Shown here piece after piece: positions 12,402 to 21,638 of a stretch of 64,000 bases of DNA. The position numbers and the translations under genes are program-made. The stretch covers positions 66,835,306-66,899,305 of the forward strand of contig JAHLJS010000008.1 of the NCBI GenBank assembly GCA_038502445.1. The letters run 5' to 3'. How positions within the stretch are numbered: position 1 is the stretch's first letter; every line of letters begins with the position of its first letter. The notes beneath the pieces are model-generated. The model ran no database searches, was not told where the DNA came from, and worked only from the letters and a program-made list of their open reading frames with translations. This DNA comes from Eremochloa ophiuroides. Taxonomy: Eukaryota > Streptophyta > Magnoliopsida > Poales > Poaceae.

Positions 12402-12681
12402 AGATTTGATGAGCCCACTACGACCGTCCTCCACGGTATGGTCTACGGTGCGCCGCCCCGCTTCGGGAAAGGCGCCCACTGCGCCGTCCACACGAAAGGA
12501 TGAGCACGCCTTCAAGATCCCGAGCCTCGGGAAACAACGCCCCAAGATTTGATGGGCCCACTACGATCGTCCTCCACGGTATGGTCCACGGTGCGCCGCC
12601 CCGTTTCGGGAAAGACGCCCACTGCGCCGTCCACACGAAAGGACGAGCACGATCCCGAGCCTCGGGAAACAGCGCCCCAAG
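12402..12681. repeat. 143-bp tandem duplication in U3
   Basis: A segment starting agatttgatg at 12402 is repeated from 12545. Both copies contain cctccacggtatggt and cgtccacacgaaagga and end with the cgagcctcgggaaac block before cgccccaag. The copies differ by several substitutions and a short deletion in the second. The same structure is in the 3' LTR at +10,255. Confidence 0.88.
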
Positions 12682-12957
12682 GTGATTCTCCCTCTTGTCA
12701 CATCGTACGGAAGGATAGCCGGCAGGTGTAAACGCACCAAAGTCGAGCGGACCACGACGGCCATATCCAGAAGACCCAGAGAGCCGACGACAGGACATGG
12801 TCAGACGACTGTTTCTACCTTGGAACTCGCGAACCAAGATAGCCATACCCATACCCCGGAGACACGGAGAAAAGGCAGCAGCTAGTCAAACCGAGAACAG
12901 CAACTCTTCACTATTTTAATAGGTAGCGTCGTAGCCGCCTTTGCCTCTCCCTTGCGG

Positions 12958-12966
12958 CTATAAAAG
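12958..12966 (+). promoter_or_regulatory. LTR promoter TATA box
   Basis: The sequence ctataaaag, followed by ggagagcagaggcc, is a canonical plant TATA box about 330 bp before the LTR end. The copy in the 3' LTR is at 23213-23221 and could drive transcription outward into the flanking array and the exons at 24 kb, though those lie on the opposite strand. Confidence 0.75.
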
Positions 12967-13297
12967 GGAGAGCAGAGGCCATCTTTAGGAGAGAGACACA
13001 GAACAAGGGACGAACCGACGGAGAAGTTCTAAGTTCTCACCCACAGCAAACGACTTGCAAACACTTAGACACTCACAAGAGACCTGGGAGCTCTTCCCTC
13101 TCTCGCCTAGCTTGTAACCCCCTACTACAAGCACCCCGGTGCAAGGCAACACGACTCTCCTCTCCACTGGACGTAGGGCTCGCTCGGCCTGAACCAGTAT
13201 AATCCCTGTGTTCCCCCTTGCACACCATCCGTAGCCTCAACCGCAAAACACACATTTACTAGCCGGTGTTAGCCTCGCCAAAATTAGCACCGACAGT

Positions 13298-13315
13298 TGG
13301 CGCGCCAGGTAGGGG
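13298..13315 (+). other. Primer binding site for minus-strand synthesis
   Basis: The sequence tggcgcgccaggtagggg begins three bases after the LTR end. Its position and its TGGCGC start fit the tRNA-complementary primer sites of plant Gypsy elements. I cannot assign the tRNA without a tRNA set to compare. Confidence 0.75.
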
Positions 13316-13342
13316 CCTTTTGCGCGTTGACATAGGTTTCGG

Positions 13343-14611
13343 ATGGCAACCAGCTCCACCACGCTTCCCGCTGGCACGGAACTCCGGTTCGGGACTCTCG
13401 AGTTCGTGGCCACTGGCCATGGGCTCGAGATGAACCTGCGTCCGACCGGGCCCCGTGTCACGGTCGTCCCGACTCTGGCCTCGCAGACGGCCGGAGAAAG
13501 GACCCCCGCCACGCTTCCGCCCGCCTCGGAGGACGGGGGAAACGTTGCACGCCGCCCTCGGCGAATCAGGAGGGGGAGGCGCAGTGGTGCCAACCAGCCT
13601 CCCGCCGCGGGAGATGCGACTCACCAGGCAACTCCAACGGACGCAGCCAATACTGCGCCGACCGCGATCCCGGAATCTCCGGCACCAGCGGTCACGCATC
13701 CGCTTACCGCCCGAGGGAAGGGCGAGGGCGGAAACACGACGCCAGCCGATTTTTCTCTCCGCCCTCACCGGCAGAGGAGAACGGCGCCATCGTCTTTCTT
13801 TGGGCTTCAGAGCGCCATGGACGCTCACGTGTGTGCAGTTCATGCATTATTGCACGAACTGTCGGACACTCCGGTCCAGCGCCTCGAGCGCCAAGACAGC
13901 CTCGTGGGAGACCACGTGGCATCCTCACCGCCATCCCCTGGGGAAAGTGCCAGGACACGCGGCGGTGGGGAAACAGACACCACCGCCAACCTCACCCCTC
14001 GGCAACGCTCGGAGGGGGGGAGTCGTTATGACCGGAACTCGCCTCGTCGCAGCTACAGCGACGATGATGACAAATTCTGGGCAAATGTGGACAACGCCGC
14101 CCACACCAACGACTCGGGGGAGAACACACCGAGCGTCGTCCCCAGCTCACAGTGGACCTACATCGACCCCTCTCGGGAGTGCTACAACTTGATGCACCCT
14201 GATGAGGGGCGAGTAGAGGATGTCCACTCGGGGGGCGACGACGACATACCCCCTCCGTCGCATCCCCAGCACGAACAAGTCACGCCCCCTCCAGCGGCCC
14301 CGAAGCCCTCGCGGTCAGCCCCGCCGCTGGGTCAGGGGGCAGGAACCTCTCGCTCCGCACCTCAAACCCCGGAGCTAGAGCAGCTCCGGGAGCTTGAGGC
14401 ACGGATGGACGAGGACCGCTTGCGCCTCACCCAGCTGCGAGCTACGCTGGAGCTTGGCGAGCGGCAAACCGATGGAGGAGCAGCTCGGCGTCGAGCCCGA
14501 GATGTCCAGGCCCGAATCATCGCTGACGACAGGGCCGAGACACCAGGGGGTCGCCCCCCGAGCAAGCCGAAAGCTCGCGGAAGCAGCCATGCTACTCCGA
14601 AGTATACCTGA
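13343..14611 (+). CDS. Retrotransposon gag, N-terminal reading frame
   Basis: The ATG at 13343 opens the internal region 47 bp after the LTR. The frame encodes a low-complexity N-terminal part rich in Pro, Arg, Thr and Ser, typical of Tat-lineage gag. It ends in a charged helical stretch around EQLRELEARMDEDRLRLTQL. From about 14550 the family-like reading continues in a different frame, and this frame runs only to a stop at 14611. The change lies at a G5 run (14546-14550) followed by a C6 run, a place prone to length change. It could be an inactivating indel, a sequencing error or a frameshift used by the element. Confidence 0.75.
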   Translation: MATSSTTLPAGTELRFGTLEFVATGHGLEMNLRPTGPRVTVVPTLASQTAGERTPATLPPASEDGGNVARRPRRIRRGRRSGANQPPAAGDATHQATPTDAANTAPTAIPESPAPAVTHPLTARGKGEGGNTTPADFSLRPHRQRRTAPSSFFGLQSAMDAHVCAVHALLHELSDTPVQRLERQDSLVGDHVASSPPSPGESARTRGGGETDTTANLTPRQRSEGGSRYDRNSPRRSYSDDDDKFWANVDNAAHTNDSGENTPSVVPSSQWTYIDPSRECYNLMHPDEGRVEDVHSGGDDDIPPPSHPQHEQVTPPPAAPKPSRSAPPLGQGAGTSRSAPQTPELEQLRELEARMDEDRLRLTQLRATLELGERQTDGGAARRRARDVQARIIADDRAETPGGRPPSKPKARGSSHATPKYT

Positions 14612-16640
14612 GCCCTCCTCCGAGGACGCGCGACAGCTCAGGAATCAGCTCAAAGACCTCCTGGAGGATGCCGCCGTCCTCCAGGCGGAAAGTTCAGCGT
14701 CGCGACACCATGGTGCCGAAAGTCACCAGCATGGTGGCATAGCACGTCACAAGCGCGAAGCCTCGGTTCGACCCGAGGCTCCAAGGGCTCCGCCAGTCCA
14801 CCAACGGCTTGGCAAGGACGTCGACGTCCGAGCCATCCTACAAGCCCGCGGTCGGCGAAAGACTGACGGAGCCGCGCGCGGCTACAGCGTCCATCGGGGC
14901 GGGCGCTACGACTCGGATGAGGATCGTGAACCCTCACCCGAGCCCTCGGGACCACGCGTCTTCAGCGAGGCCATCCAGAGGGCCAAGTTCCCGTCCCGAT
15001 TCCGACAACCAACCAACATAGCCAAGTACTCGGGGGAAACTAACCCCGAACTCTGGTTAGCGGACTACCGCCTTGCGTGCCAACTTGGCGGCGCGCAAGA
15101 TGACCTCATCATCATCCGCAACCTCCCCTTGTTCCTCGCCGATTCCACAAGAGCTTGGCTGGAACACCTTCCCCCACGAAAGATCTTCGACTGGAGCGAT
15201 CTGGTCAAGATATTCGTAGGAAACTTCCAGGGCACGTACGTACGCCCTGGTAACTCCTGGGACCTCCGCAGCTGCAAGCAGAAACCGGGCGAGTCCCTCC
15301 GGGACTACATCCGGCGCTTCTCCAAACAGTACAACGAGCTGCCCCAGGTCGCCGACTCCGATGTCGTCGGAGCGTTTGCCGCAGGAACCTCCTGCAAAGA
15401 GCTCGTTCATGAGCTCGGACGCCGGACACCCACCAGTGTCTCTGAACTCATGAAGATCGCTACCAGCTTCGCCTCAGGGGATGAGGCGGTAGGAGCCCTC
15501 TTCTCCGACCCCAAGGGCAAACGGAAGGAGGAGGCCCCCGAGGGCACCTCTTCCCGAGGACCGAACAACAAGAAGAAGAAGGGGAAGGGAAAGGCCCCAC
15601 TCCGCGATGACTCCCTCGTGGCGGCCACCGAACCCAAGAGGGAACGACCCCCTCGAGGCCGCTTCGACGACATGCTCAGCAAGCCGTGCCCTTATCACCA
15701 GGGTCCAGTACATCACACACTCGCACAGTGTGTGATGCTCAAGAAGCACTACAGCCGGCAGCCGTTCAAGGACGACGCCGGCAAGAAGCCCGCCAGGGAT
15801 CAGGAGGACGAGGGCGGGAAGGACGATGAGTTCCCGCCCATCGACAAATGCCTCATGATCTTCGGGGGGCCCGGGACCGCCCCTACGCCGCGGCAGCGAA
15901 AGCGCGAGCGCAGGGAGGTCTACTCCGCCGGACCAGCGACACCATGCTTCCTTGACTGGTCCCACGACGCTATCACCTTCAGCCGGGACGACCACCCGGA
16001 CTACGTCCCATCGCCGGGACGCTACCCACTTGTTGTCGATCCCGTCGTCGGCAACACGAGGCTCTCCAAAGTCCTCATGGACGGAGGCAGCGGCCTCAAC
16101 ATTCTCTACGCTGAGACCCTCGACTTAATGGGGATCAGTCGCTCGCTCCTCCGGGCCACGACGTCCCCATTCCACGGGATAGTGCCCGGAAAGAGCGTAC
16201 AACCCCTCGGGCAGATCGATCTGCCCGTCTACTTCAGGACTCCTGACAACTTCAGGAAGGAGCCCCTGACATTTGAAGTGGTAGGCTTCCACGGCACCTA
16301 CCACGCCATCCTCGGGAGGCCATGTTACGCAAAGTTCATGGCAGTTCCGAACTACGCCTACCTCAAGCTCAAGATGCCAGGGCCAAAAGGGGTGATTACC
16401 GTCAGCGCCTCCTACCAGCACGCGTACCAGTGCGACGTCGAGTGCTGCGAGTACGCCGGCGCATTGGTGGAGTCAGAAGCCCTCATGACCGACCTCGACA
16501 GGTTAGGAAAAGAGGTCCCCGACCCCAAGAAGGCCACGGGCACCTTTAAGTCCGCTGAGGGGGTGAAGGATGTCCTCCTCGACCCGAACTCCCCCAACGG
16601 CAGGGCGCTGAAGGTCAGCGCCACCCTCGACCCAGAATAG
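14550..16640 (+). CDS. Retrotransposon gag core and aspartic protease
   Basis: This frame is open from 14394, but only the part from about 14550 has coding character. It carries the retrotransposon gag domain at about 14960-15480 (YSGETNPELWLADYRLAC, then RDYIRRFSKQYNELPQV). A basic linker and a zinc-knuckle-like CPYHQGPVHHTLAQC at about 15688-15735 follow. The protease active-site region KVLMDGGSGLNILY is at about 16069-16110, where DGGS replaces the DTGA of many elements, as is usual in this lineage. The frame ends at a TAG at 16638-16640, and the downstream pol frame is in the same phase. No separate start is expected: in relatives gag-pro-pol is made as one polyprotein. Confidence 0.85.
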   Translation, partial: VAPRASRKLAEAAMLLRSIPEPSSEDARQLRNQLKDLLEDAAVLQAESSASRHHGAESHQHGGIARHKREASVRPEAPRAPPVHQRLGKDVDVRAILQARGRRKTDGAARGYSVHRGGRYDSDEDREPSPEPSGPRVFSEAIQRAKFPSRFRQPTNIAKYSGETNPELWLADYRLACQLGGAQDDLIIIRNLPLFLADSTRAWLEHLPPRKIFDWSDLVKIFVGNFQGTYVRPGNSWDLRSCKQKPGESLRDYIRRFSKQYNELPQVADSDVVGAFAAGTSCKELVHELGRRTPTSVSELMKIATSFASGDEAVGALFSDPKGKRKEEAPEGTSSRGPNNKKKKGKGKAPLRDDSLVAATEPKRERPPRGRFDDMLSKPCPYHQGPVHHTLAQCVMLKKHYSRQPFKDDAGKKPARDQEDEGGKDDEFPPIDKCLMIFGGPGTAPTPRQRKRERREVYSAGPATPCFLDWSHDAITFSRDDHPDYVPSPGRYPLVVDPVVGNTRLSKVLMDGGSGLNILYAETLDLMGISRSLLRATTSPFHGIVPGKSVQPLGQIDLPVYFRTPDNFRKEPLTFEVVGFHGTYHAILGRPCYAKFMAVPNYAYLKLKMPGPKGVITVSASYQHAYQCDVECCEYAGALVESEALMTDLDRLGKEVPDPKKATGTFKSAEGVKDVLLDPNSPNGRALKVSATLDPE

Positions 16641-19600
16641 GAGGCAGTGCTCGTCGACTTCCTCCGCAAACACGCCGACATGTTTGCGTGGAGCCCCTCG
16701 GATATGCCAGGCATCCCGAGGGAGGTCGCCGAGCACTCCTTAGACATCCAGGCCGGATCCAAGCCGGTGAAACAACGCCTGCGCCGATTCGACGAGGAGA
16801 AGCGCCGGGCCATCGGGGAGGAGGTGCAGAAGCTTTTGGCGGCTGGATTCATCAAGGAGGTCTTCCATCCACAATGGTTAGCAAATCCTGTTTTGGTTAA
16901 AAAGAAAAATGGAAAATGGAGAATGTGCGTCGATTACACTAGTTTAAATAAAGCTTGTCCTAAGTATCCATTTCCATTACCTCGCATTGACCAAATAGTA
17001 GATTCTACTGCTGGCTGTGAGCGGCTTTGCTTTCTTGATGCTTATTCCGGTTACCATCAGATCCGGATGAAGGAGTCCGACGAATTAGCGACCTCTTTCA
17101 TCACTCCTTTCGGCACATATTGTTACGTAACCATGCCATTTGGCCTCAAAAACGCGGGCGCAACTTACCAGCGTTGCATGCTCAAAGTTTTTGGGGACCT
17201 CATCGGGCGAACCGTTGAGGCTTACGTAGACGATATAGTGATAAAATCTAGGAAGGCGAATGACTTAGTAGCCGACCTAGAAAAGGCATTCGACTGCCTT
17301 AAAAAGAAAAACATAAAGCTAAACCCCGAGAAGTGCGTTTTCGGGGTCCCACGGGGCATGCTCCTCGGGTTCATTGTTTCCGAGCGTGGCATCGAAGCCA
17401 ACCCGGAAAAGATATCGGCCATCACACAGATGGGCCCGATCCGAAACCCGAAGGGCGTGCAGAAGCTTATGGGGTGTCTCGCGGCCTTGAGTCGATTCAT
17501 CTCAAGGCTCGGCGAAAAGGGCCTTCCCTTGTATCGGTTGCTTAAGAAAAACGAACGCTTTACCTGGACCGCCGAGGCCCAGGAAGCCCTCGAAAGGCTT
17601 AAAGCTCTACTTTCAAAAGCGCCGGTTCTTGTGCCTCCTACGAAGAAGGAAAATTTCTTACTATATGTCGCGGCTACCAACCAGGTTGTGAGTGCAGCGA
17701 TCGTCGTAGAGCGGCAAGAAGAAGGACACGCCTTACCGGTACAGCGACCGGTCTACTTCATCAGTGAAGTCTTGTCAGAGACCAAGACACGCTACCCTCA
17801 GATCCAGAAGCTAGTGTACGCGATCGTCCTTGCCCGACGCAAGTTGCGACACTACTTCGAATCCCACCCCGTGACCGTGGTGTCATCCTTCCCCCTCGGG
17901 GAGGTAATCCAAAATCGAGAAACGACGGGGAGGATCACCAAGTGGGCCATCGAGCTCATGGGTGACGGCATCACCTACGCGCCACGCAAAGCCATCAAGT
18001 CCCAGGTACTTGCGGACTTCGTGGCAGAGTGGACCGAGACACAACTACCGCCACTCCCGACCCAAGAGGAATATTGGGTCATGAACTTCGACGGGTCGAT
18101 GATGAAGACTGGTGCTGGCGCAGGCATCGTCTTCATCTCACCCCTCGGGGTCCGGCTCAAGTACCTACTACGGCTACACTTCACGGCTTCCAACAACGTG
18201 GCCGAATATGAGGCTCTGGTCAACGGTCTCCACATCGCCATCGAGCTCGGGATCCGACGCCTCGAGGTCCGAGGCGACTCCCAGCTCGTCGTGGATCAGG
18301 TCATGAAGGAGTCGACGTGCCAGAACCCCAGAATGGCCGCCTACTGCACGCTGGTGCGGTTGCTCGAGGAAAAATTCGACGGCCTCGAGCTCAACCACAT
18401 TGCGCGTCGGTACAACGTGGAGGCCGATGAGTTGGCAAAAATTGCAGCCGAAAGGGCCACGGTCCCGACGGGCGTATTCGCCAACGACCTCCACAAGCCC
18501 TCGATCAATGCCGATCCCTCGGGGGCTGTCGACCCTTCCGACAAAGGGGAGTCACCCGAGGTCATGGGTAAGGACGGCGACGAAGCCGAGGCAATGGAGA
18601 TTGAAGCCGAGATGGACGACGACGAACCAGACTGGCGCGAGCCGCTGGTCAGCTGGCTAGTCCGAGGCATTTTGCCCCCGGACAAGACCAGAGCACGACG
18701 ACTGGCTCGCAAAGCCAAGTCTTTCACCATGATCGATGGTAGCCTCTACCGGCGGAGTCCCTCTGGCGTGCTTCAGCGCTGTATCCCTTTCAGTCAGGGC
18801 AAACGCCTGCTCGAAGAGATACACGCCGGGGCCTGCGGTCACCACGCAGCGCCGAGGACCTTGGTCGGTAACGCCTTTCGACAAGGCTTCTACTGGCCAA
18901 CCGCCGTGGCCGATGCCACTGAGGTGGTACGCGCCTGCGAAGGGTGCCAGTACTATGCTCGGCAGACTCACTTACCGGCTCAAGCCCTCCAGACGATCCC
19001 GCTCACTTGGCCGTTCGCCGTTTGGGGACTAGATCTTGTCGGGCCCCTCCAGAAGGCACCCGGGGGCTTCACCCACTTGCTTGTCGCCATCGACAAGTTC
19101 TCCAAGTGGATCGAGGCTCGGCCGATCACCCAACTCAGCTCGGCTCAAGCGGTGTTGTTCTTCACCGACATCGTCCACCGGTTCGGCATCCCGAACTCCA
19201 TTATCACGGACAACGGCACGCAGTTCACCGGAAAGAAATTTCTGGCTTTCTGCGATGAGTACCACATACGAGTGGACTGGGCAGCCGTCGCCCACCCGAG
19301 GACGAACGGCCAGGTAGAACGCGCCAATGGCATGGTTCTCCAAGGCCTTAAGCCAAGGATATTCAACCGATTGAATAAATTCGGCAAAAGGTGGCTGACG
19401 GAGCTTCCGGCAGTAATATGGAGTCTAAGGACTACGCCAAGCCGAGCCACGGGCTTCACGCCCTTCTTCATGGTATACGGTGCAGAGGCCGTCCTCCCTA
19501 CGGACCTGGAATACGGCGCCCCGAGAGTCCGAGCCTACGATGAACAAGGCAATCAAACTTCTCGGGAAGACGCGCTGGACCAAGCCGACGAAGCTCGGGA

Positions 19601-19868
19601 CGTGGCCCTGCTGCACTCGGCCAAATACTTGCAATCCCTACGCAAGTACCATGCTCGGCGCGTCCGAGGTCGAACCTTCAGCGTAGGCGACCTGGTGCTA
19701 CGGCTCAGGCAGGACAACAAAGGGCGCCACAAGCTCACTCCACCGTGGGAAGGACCATTCATCGTCGCCGAGGTACAACGCCCCGGCACATACAAGCTCG
19801 CGAACGAGAACGGCGAGGTCTACAACAACGCTTGGAACATCGAACAGCTACGTCGCTTCTATCCTTAA
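16641..19868 (+). CDS. Retrotransposon pol: reverse transcriptase, two RNase H domains, integrase
   Basis: The frame follows the TAG at 16638 directly and runs about 1,075 codons. In order: a spacer with FAWSPSDMPGIPREVAEHSL; reverse transcriptase with CVDYTSLNKACPK, MPFGLKNAGATYQR and the catalytic YVDD at 17223-17234; a Ty3-type RNase H or its remnant at about 17640-18030; a second, archaeal-type RNase H at about 18070-18450 (MNFDGSMMKTGAGAGIV, then EYEALVNGLHIAIELGIRR, RGDSQLV). Integrase follows, with the zinc-binding CGHHAAPRT and CEGCQYYA, the core aspartates in VWGLDLVGP and IITDNGTQFTG, and the glutamate in GQVERANG. It ends near EQLRRFYP. The enzyme core looks complete. Whether it is translated depends on passing the upstream stop. 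Confidence 0.92.
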   Translation, partial: EAVLVDFLRKHADMFAWSPSDMPGIPREVAEHSLDIQAGSKPVKQRLRRFDEEKRRAIGEEVQKLLAAGFIKEVFHPQWLANPVLVKKKNGKWRMCVDYTSLNKACPKYPFPLPRIDQIVDSTAGCERLCFLDAYSGYHQIRMKESDELATSFITPFGTYCYVTMPFGLKNAGATYQRCMLKVFGDLIGRTVEAYVDDIVIKSRKANDLVADLEKAFDCLKKKNIKLNPEKCVFGVPRGMLLGFIVSERGIEANPEKISAITQMGPIRNPKGVQKLMGCLAALSRFISRLGEKGLPLYRLLKKNERFTWTAEAQEALERLKALLSKAPVLVPPTKKENFLLYVAATNQVVSAAIVVERQEEGHALPVQRPVYFISEVLSETKTRYPQIQKLVYAIVLARRKLRHYFESHPVTVVSSFPLGEVIQNRETTGRITKWAIELMGDGITYAPRKAIKSQVLADFVAEWTETQLPPLPTQEEYWVMNFDGSMMKTGAGAGIVFISPLGVRLKYLLRLHFTASNNVAEYEALVNGLHIAIELGIRRLEVRGDSQLVVDQVMKESTCQNPRMAAYCTLVRLLEEKFDGLELNHIARRYNVEADELAKIAAERATVPTGVFANDLHKPSINADPSGAVDPSDKGESPEVMGKDGDEAEAMEIEAEMDDDEPDWREPLVSWLVRGILPPDKTRARRLARKAKSFTMIDGSLYRRSPSGVLQRCIPFSQGKRLLEEIHAGACGHHAAPRTLVGNAFRQGFYWPTAVADATEVVRACEGCQYYARQTHLPAQALQTIPLTWPFAVWGLDLVGPLQKAPGGFTHLLVAIDKFSKWIEARPITQLSSAQAVLFFTDIVHRFGIPNSIITDNGTQFTGKKFLAFCDEYHIRVDWAAVAHPRTNGQVERANGMVLQGLKPRIFNRLNKFGKRWLTELPAVIWSLRTTPSRATGFTPFFMVYGAEAVLPTDLEYGAPRVRAYDEQGNQTSREDALDQADEARDVALLHSAKYLQSLRKYHARRVRGRTFSVGDLVLRLRQDNKGRHKLTPPWEGPFIVAEVQRPGTYKLANENGEVYNNAWNIEQLRRFYP

Positions 19869-21638
19869 GATTCCATGCATTGTACTATTTTGAACATCTT
19901 GAAATCGATGAAAAGACCCGACTTCTGCTCTTTTTAACATGATTTTAGATTTTCAATCCGAGCCTACACTCGGAAGTGAAATGAACCTTTATTTCACCAC
20001 GCACTAAAAAGCGAGGCCCGGCCTATCCTACGGAAAGGCCGACCCTCCCTCGGGGGCTAAGACGGGGGGAAACCCCGGACTTTCCCGAGATCCGACAATT
20101 TTGGAAACGCAAAAATTTCAAAACTTGTCGAATTCGTTTCTCCCTAAAACACGCTTCCTTCCGGAAATCAAGCATGAACTTATAGAATTCGAAGAATGAG
20201 GGAAGCCCCAGAAGACAGAGCCGGTCGAGTCGGAGACCGCTTATGCCCCAGGGCCACAGCATCTTCCCTCGCCACTCCGTGTTCGAAGGATAACCCGCAC
20301 TCGGAAGAAAACCTATAAGATCTACGCTCGGCCAAGGGAGGAAGCTCGGGAGGAAGCACCTAAGCTTCTTTTCTAAAAAATTCTTTCTGCCAAAGCTCTT
20401 AGGACGTCGGCTGCGTCTATGCCACTAAAGCTACGACACCCGAAAAACGTCCCCCGAGGCTCGATGGCCCGGGAGCAGGATCGGCAAGAAAAAATGCGTA
20501 AGGAAAAAAGCACGAAACAAAATGAAACAAACATTCAGCAAATATTTACATGCAAATATTTACATAAATGTTAAGGCCACGAAGGGCCATATTGTCTGTT
20601 TCCTTTCAAACCACTCCCGAAAGGTTACTTTTTACAAGGGCACTATGGCCCGCTTCTTCTTCACGGCAGGTTCAGAGGAGGGAGCTCGACCTCGGCTTGG
20701 AAGAGACCCGCCATCACCACGCACGCAAACCGCCTCGACTGAGCCAAACCGTCGCGTCCGTCAGGCTTCGCGCCTCAAAAGGTGAGCCAAATCATTACAA
20801 CCGCGCGCTTCGATTCCACCTACGTTTTCTCAACGAAGAAACCCCGGGCTCGGGCGCCCGTTACGTTCCCAGGGGATCGAAGACTGGCCCTCCGAGGCTC
20901 GAACAGTCGCCCCAGGGAAATCGAGTTAGGGACAGCTAGTGGATGGGTCACGAAAACGGCCAGTATCCCGACGCCCGGAACGTCACAAGGGACATCCCAT
21001 CCTGTGTCCAAGTCCCAGTAGTGAGTCGGTTACGTGGAATCCCTCCGTGGGAGGCATCATGCCCTCGGGACCCGTCGAAGGGACCCGACATCCACTAACT
21101 GACCCTCGGGAAATAATTGGAGTGTGCTCAGGCCACTAGCCGACCCTTAACGAATAGGGCACGGACCTCCACTTGGACCAACCCGTTTGTAGCTCACCGG
21201 AAATGCCGACTCGTGCCCCAGCGGGGAAGTCGAGCAGGACCAAACCTTCCTCTTCCCGAAAAAAGAGCGTGAAGGTCGAATTAAAAAAGACAGGGAGGAA
21301 CCCGATCGATCTCCGATACGAAAACGGAGGCTCGGAAACTTACCCTGCACCTTGGAAAGACCACCGAACGATCTCCCAACACGGTGCGAGGCTCGGGGGC
21401 TCCGCTTCCAAGGAAACAACCCACCTAAATAAATCAAAAAACACCCGAGGACTAACAAACACGATTCTAAGCCTTTGAAGGGATATATCATCCCTCCAAA
21501 GCCTCGGGGGCTACACCCGGCGGGTGCGCTCGCGCGCACCCCCCGGAAAAACAACCCACACTTTATCTTTTTTGACAGGAAGAACCGGCGTGAACCTGTG
21601 GAGGAGTGCCTTCACTCCGCCACAGGCTCGGGGGCTAC
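19869..21638. other. Non-coding 3' internal region of the retrotransposon
   Basis: About 1.77 kb between pol and the 3' LTR contains no ORF above about 135 codons and nothing I recognise. It repeats the motif ctcgggggct several times (about 20049, 21382, 21496 and the last at 21626), so the polypurine tract has look-alikes upstream. Tat-lineage elements often have long non-coding or extra-ORF regions in this place. Confidence 0.7.
21625..21638 (+). other. Polypurine tract region before the 3' LTR
   Basis: The sequence ggctcgggggctac ends directly at the TG of the 3' LTR. A G-rich purine tract in this position primes plus-strand synthesis in LTR elements. It is interrupted by pyrimidines, as in other members of this lineage. 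Confidence 0.6.

Larger units (their letters stand above)
11384..13295 (+). repeat. 5' LTR (1,912 bp)
   Basis: The LTR is bounded by TG and CA. It carries a 60-bp tandem array at 11500-12222, a 143-bp duplication at 12402-12681 and a TATA box at 12958, so U3 is long and repeat-rich. R should start about 30 bp after the TATA box, near the gagagacacagaac segment. All LTR reading frames through the array are open by virtue of its 60-bp period, and they are not genes. Confidence 0.95.

Noticed and set aside
11340..12552. Long ORFs of 285-401 codons on both strands in the 5' LTR, and their twins at 21524-22807
   Set aside because: They are by-products of the 60-bp tandem array, whose period is a multiple of three. 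Both strands and several frames stay open with the same repeated peptide.
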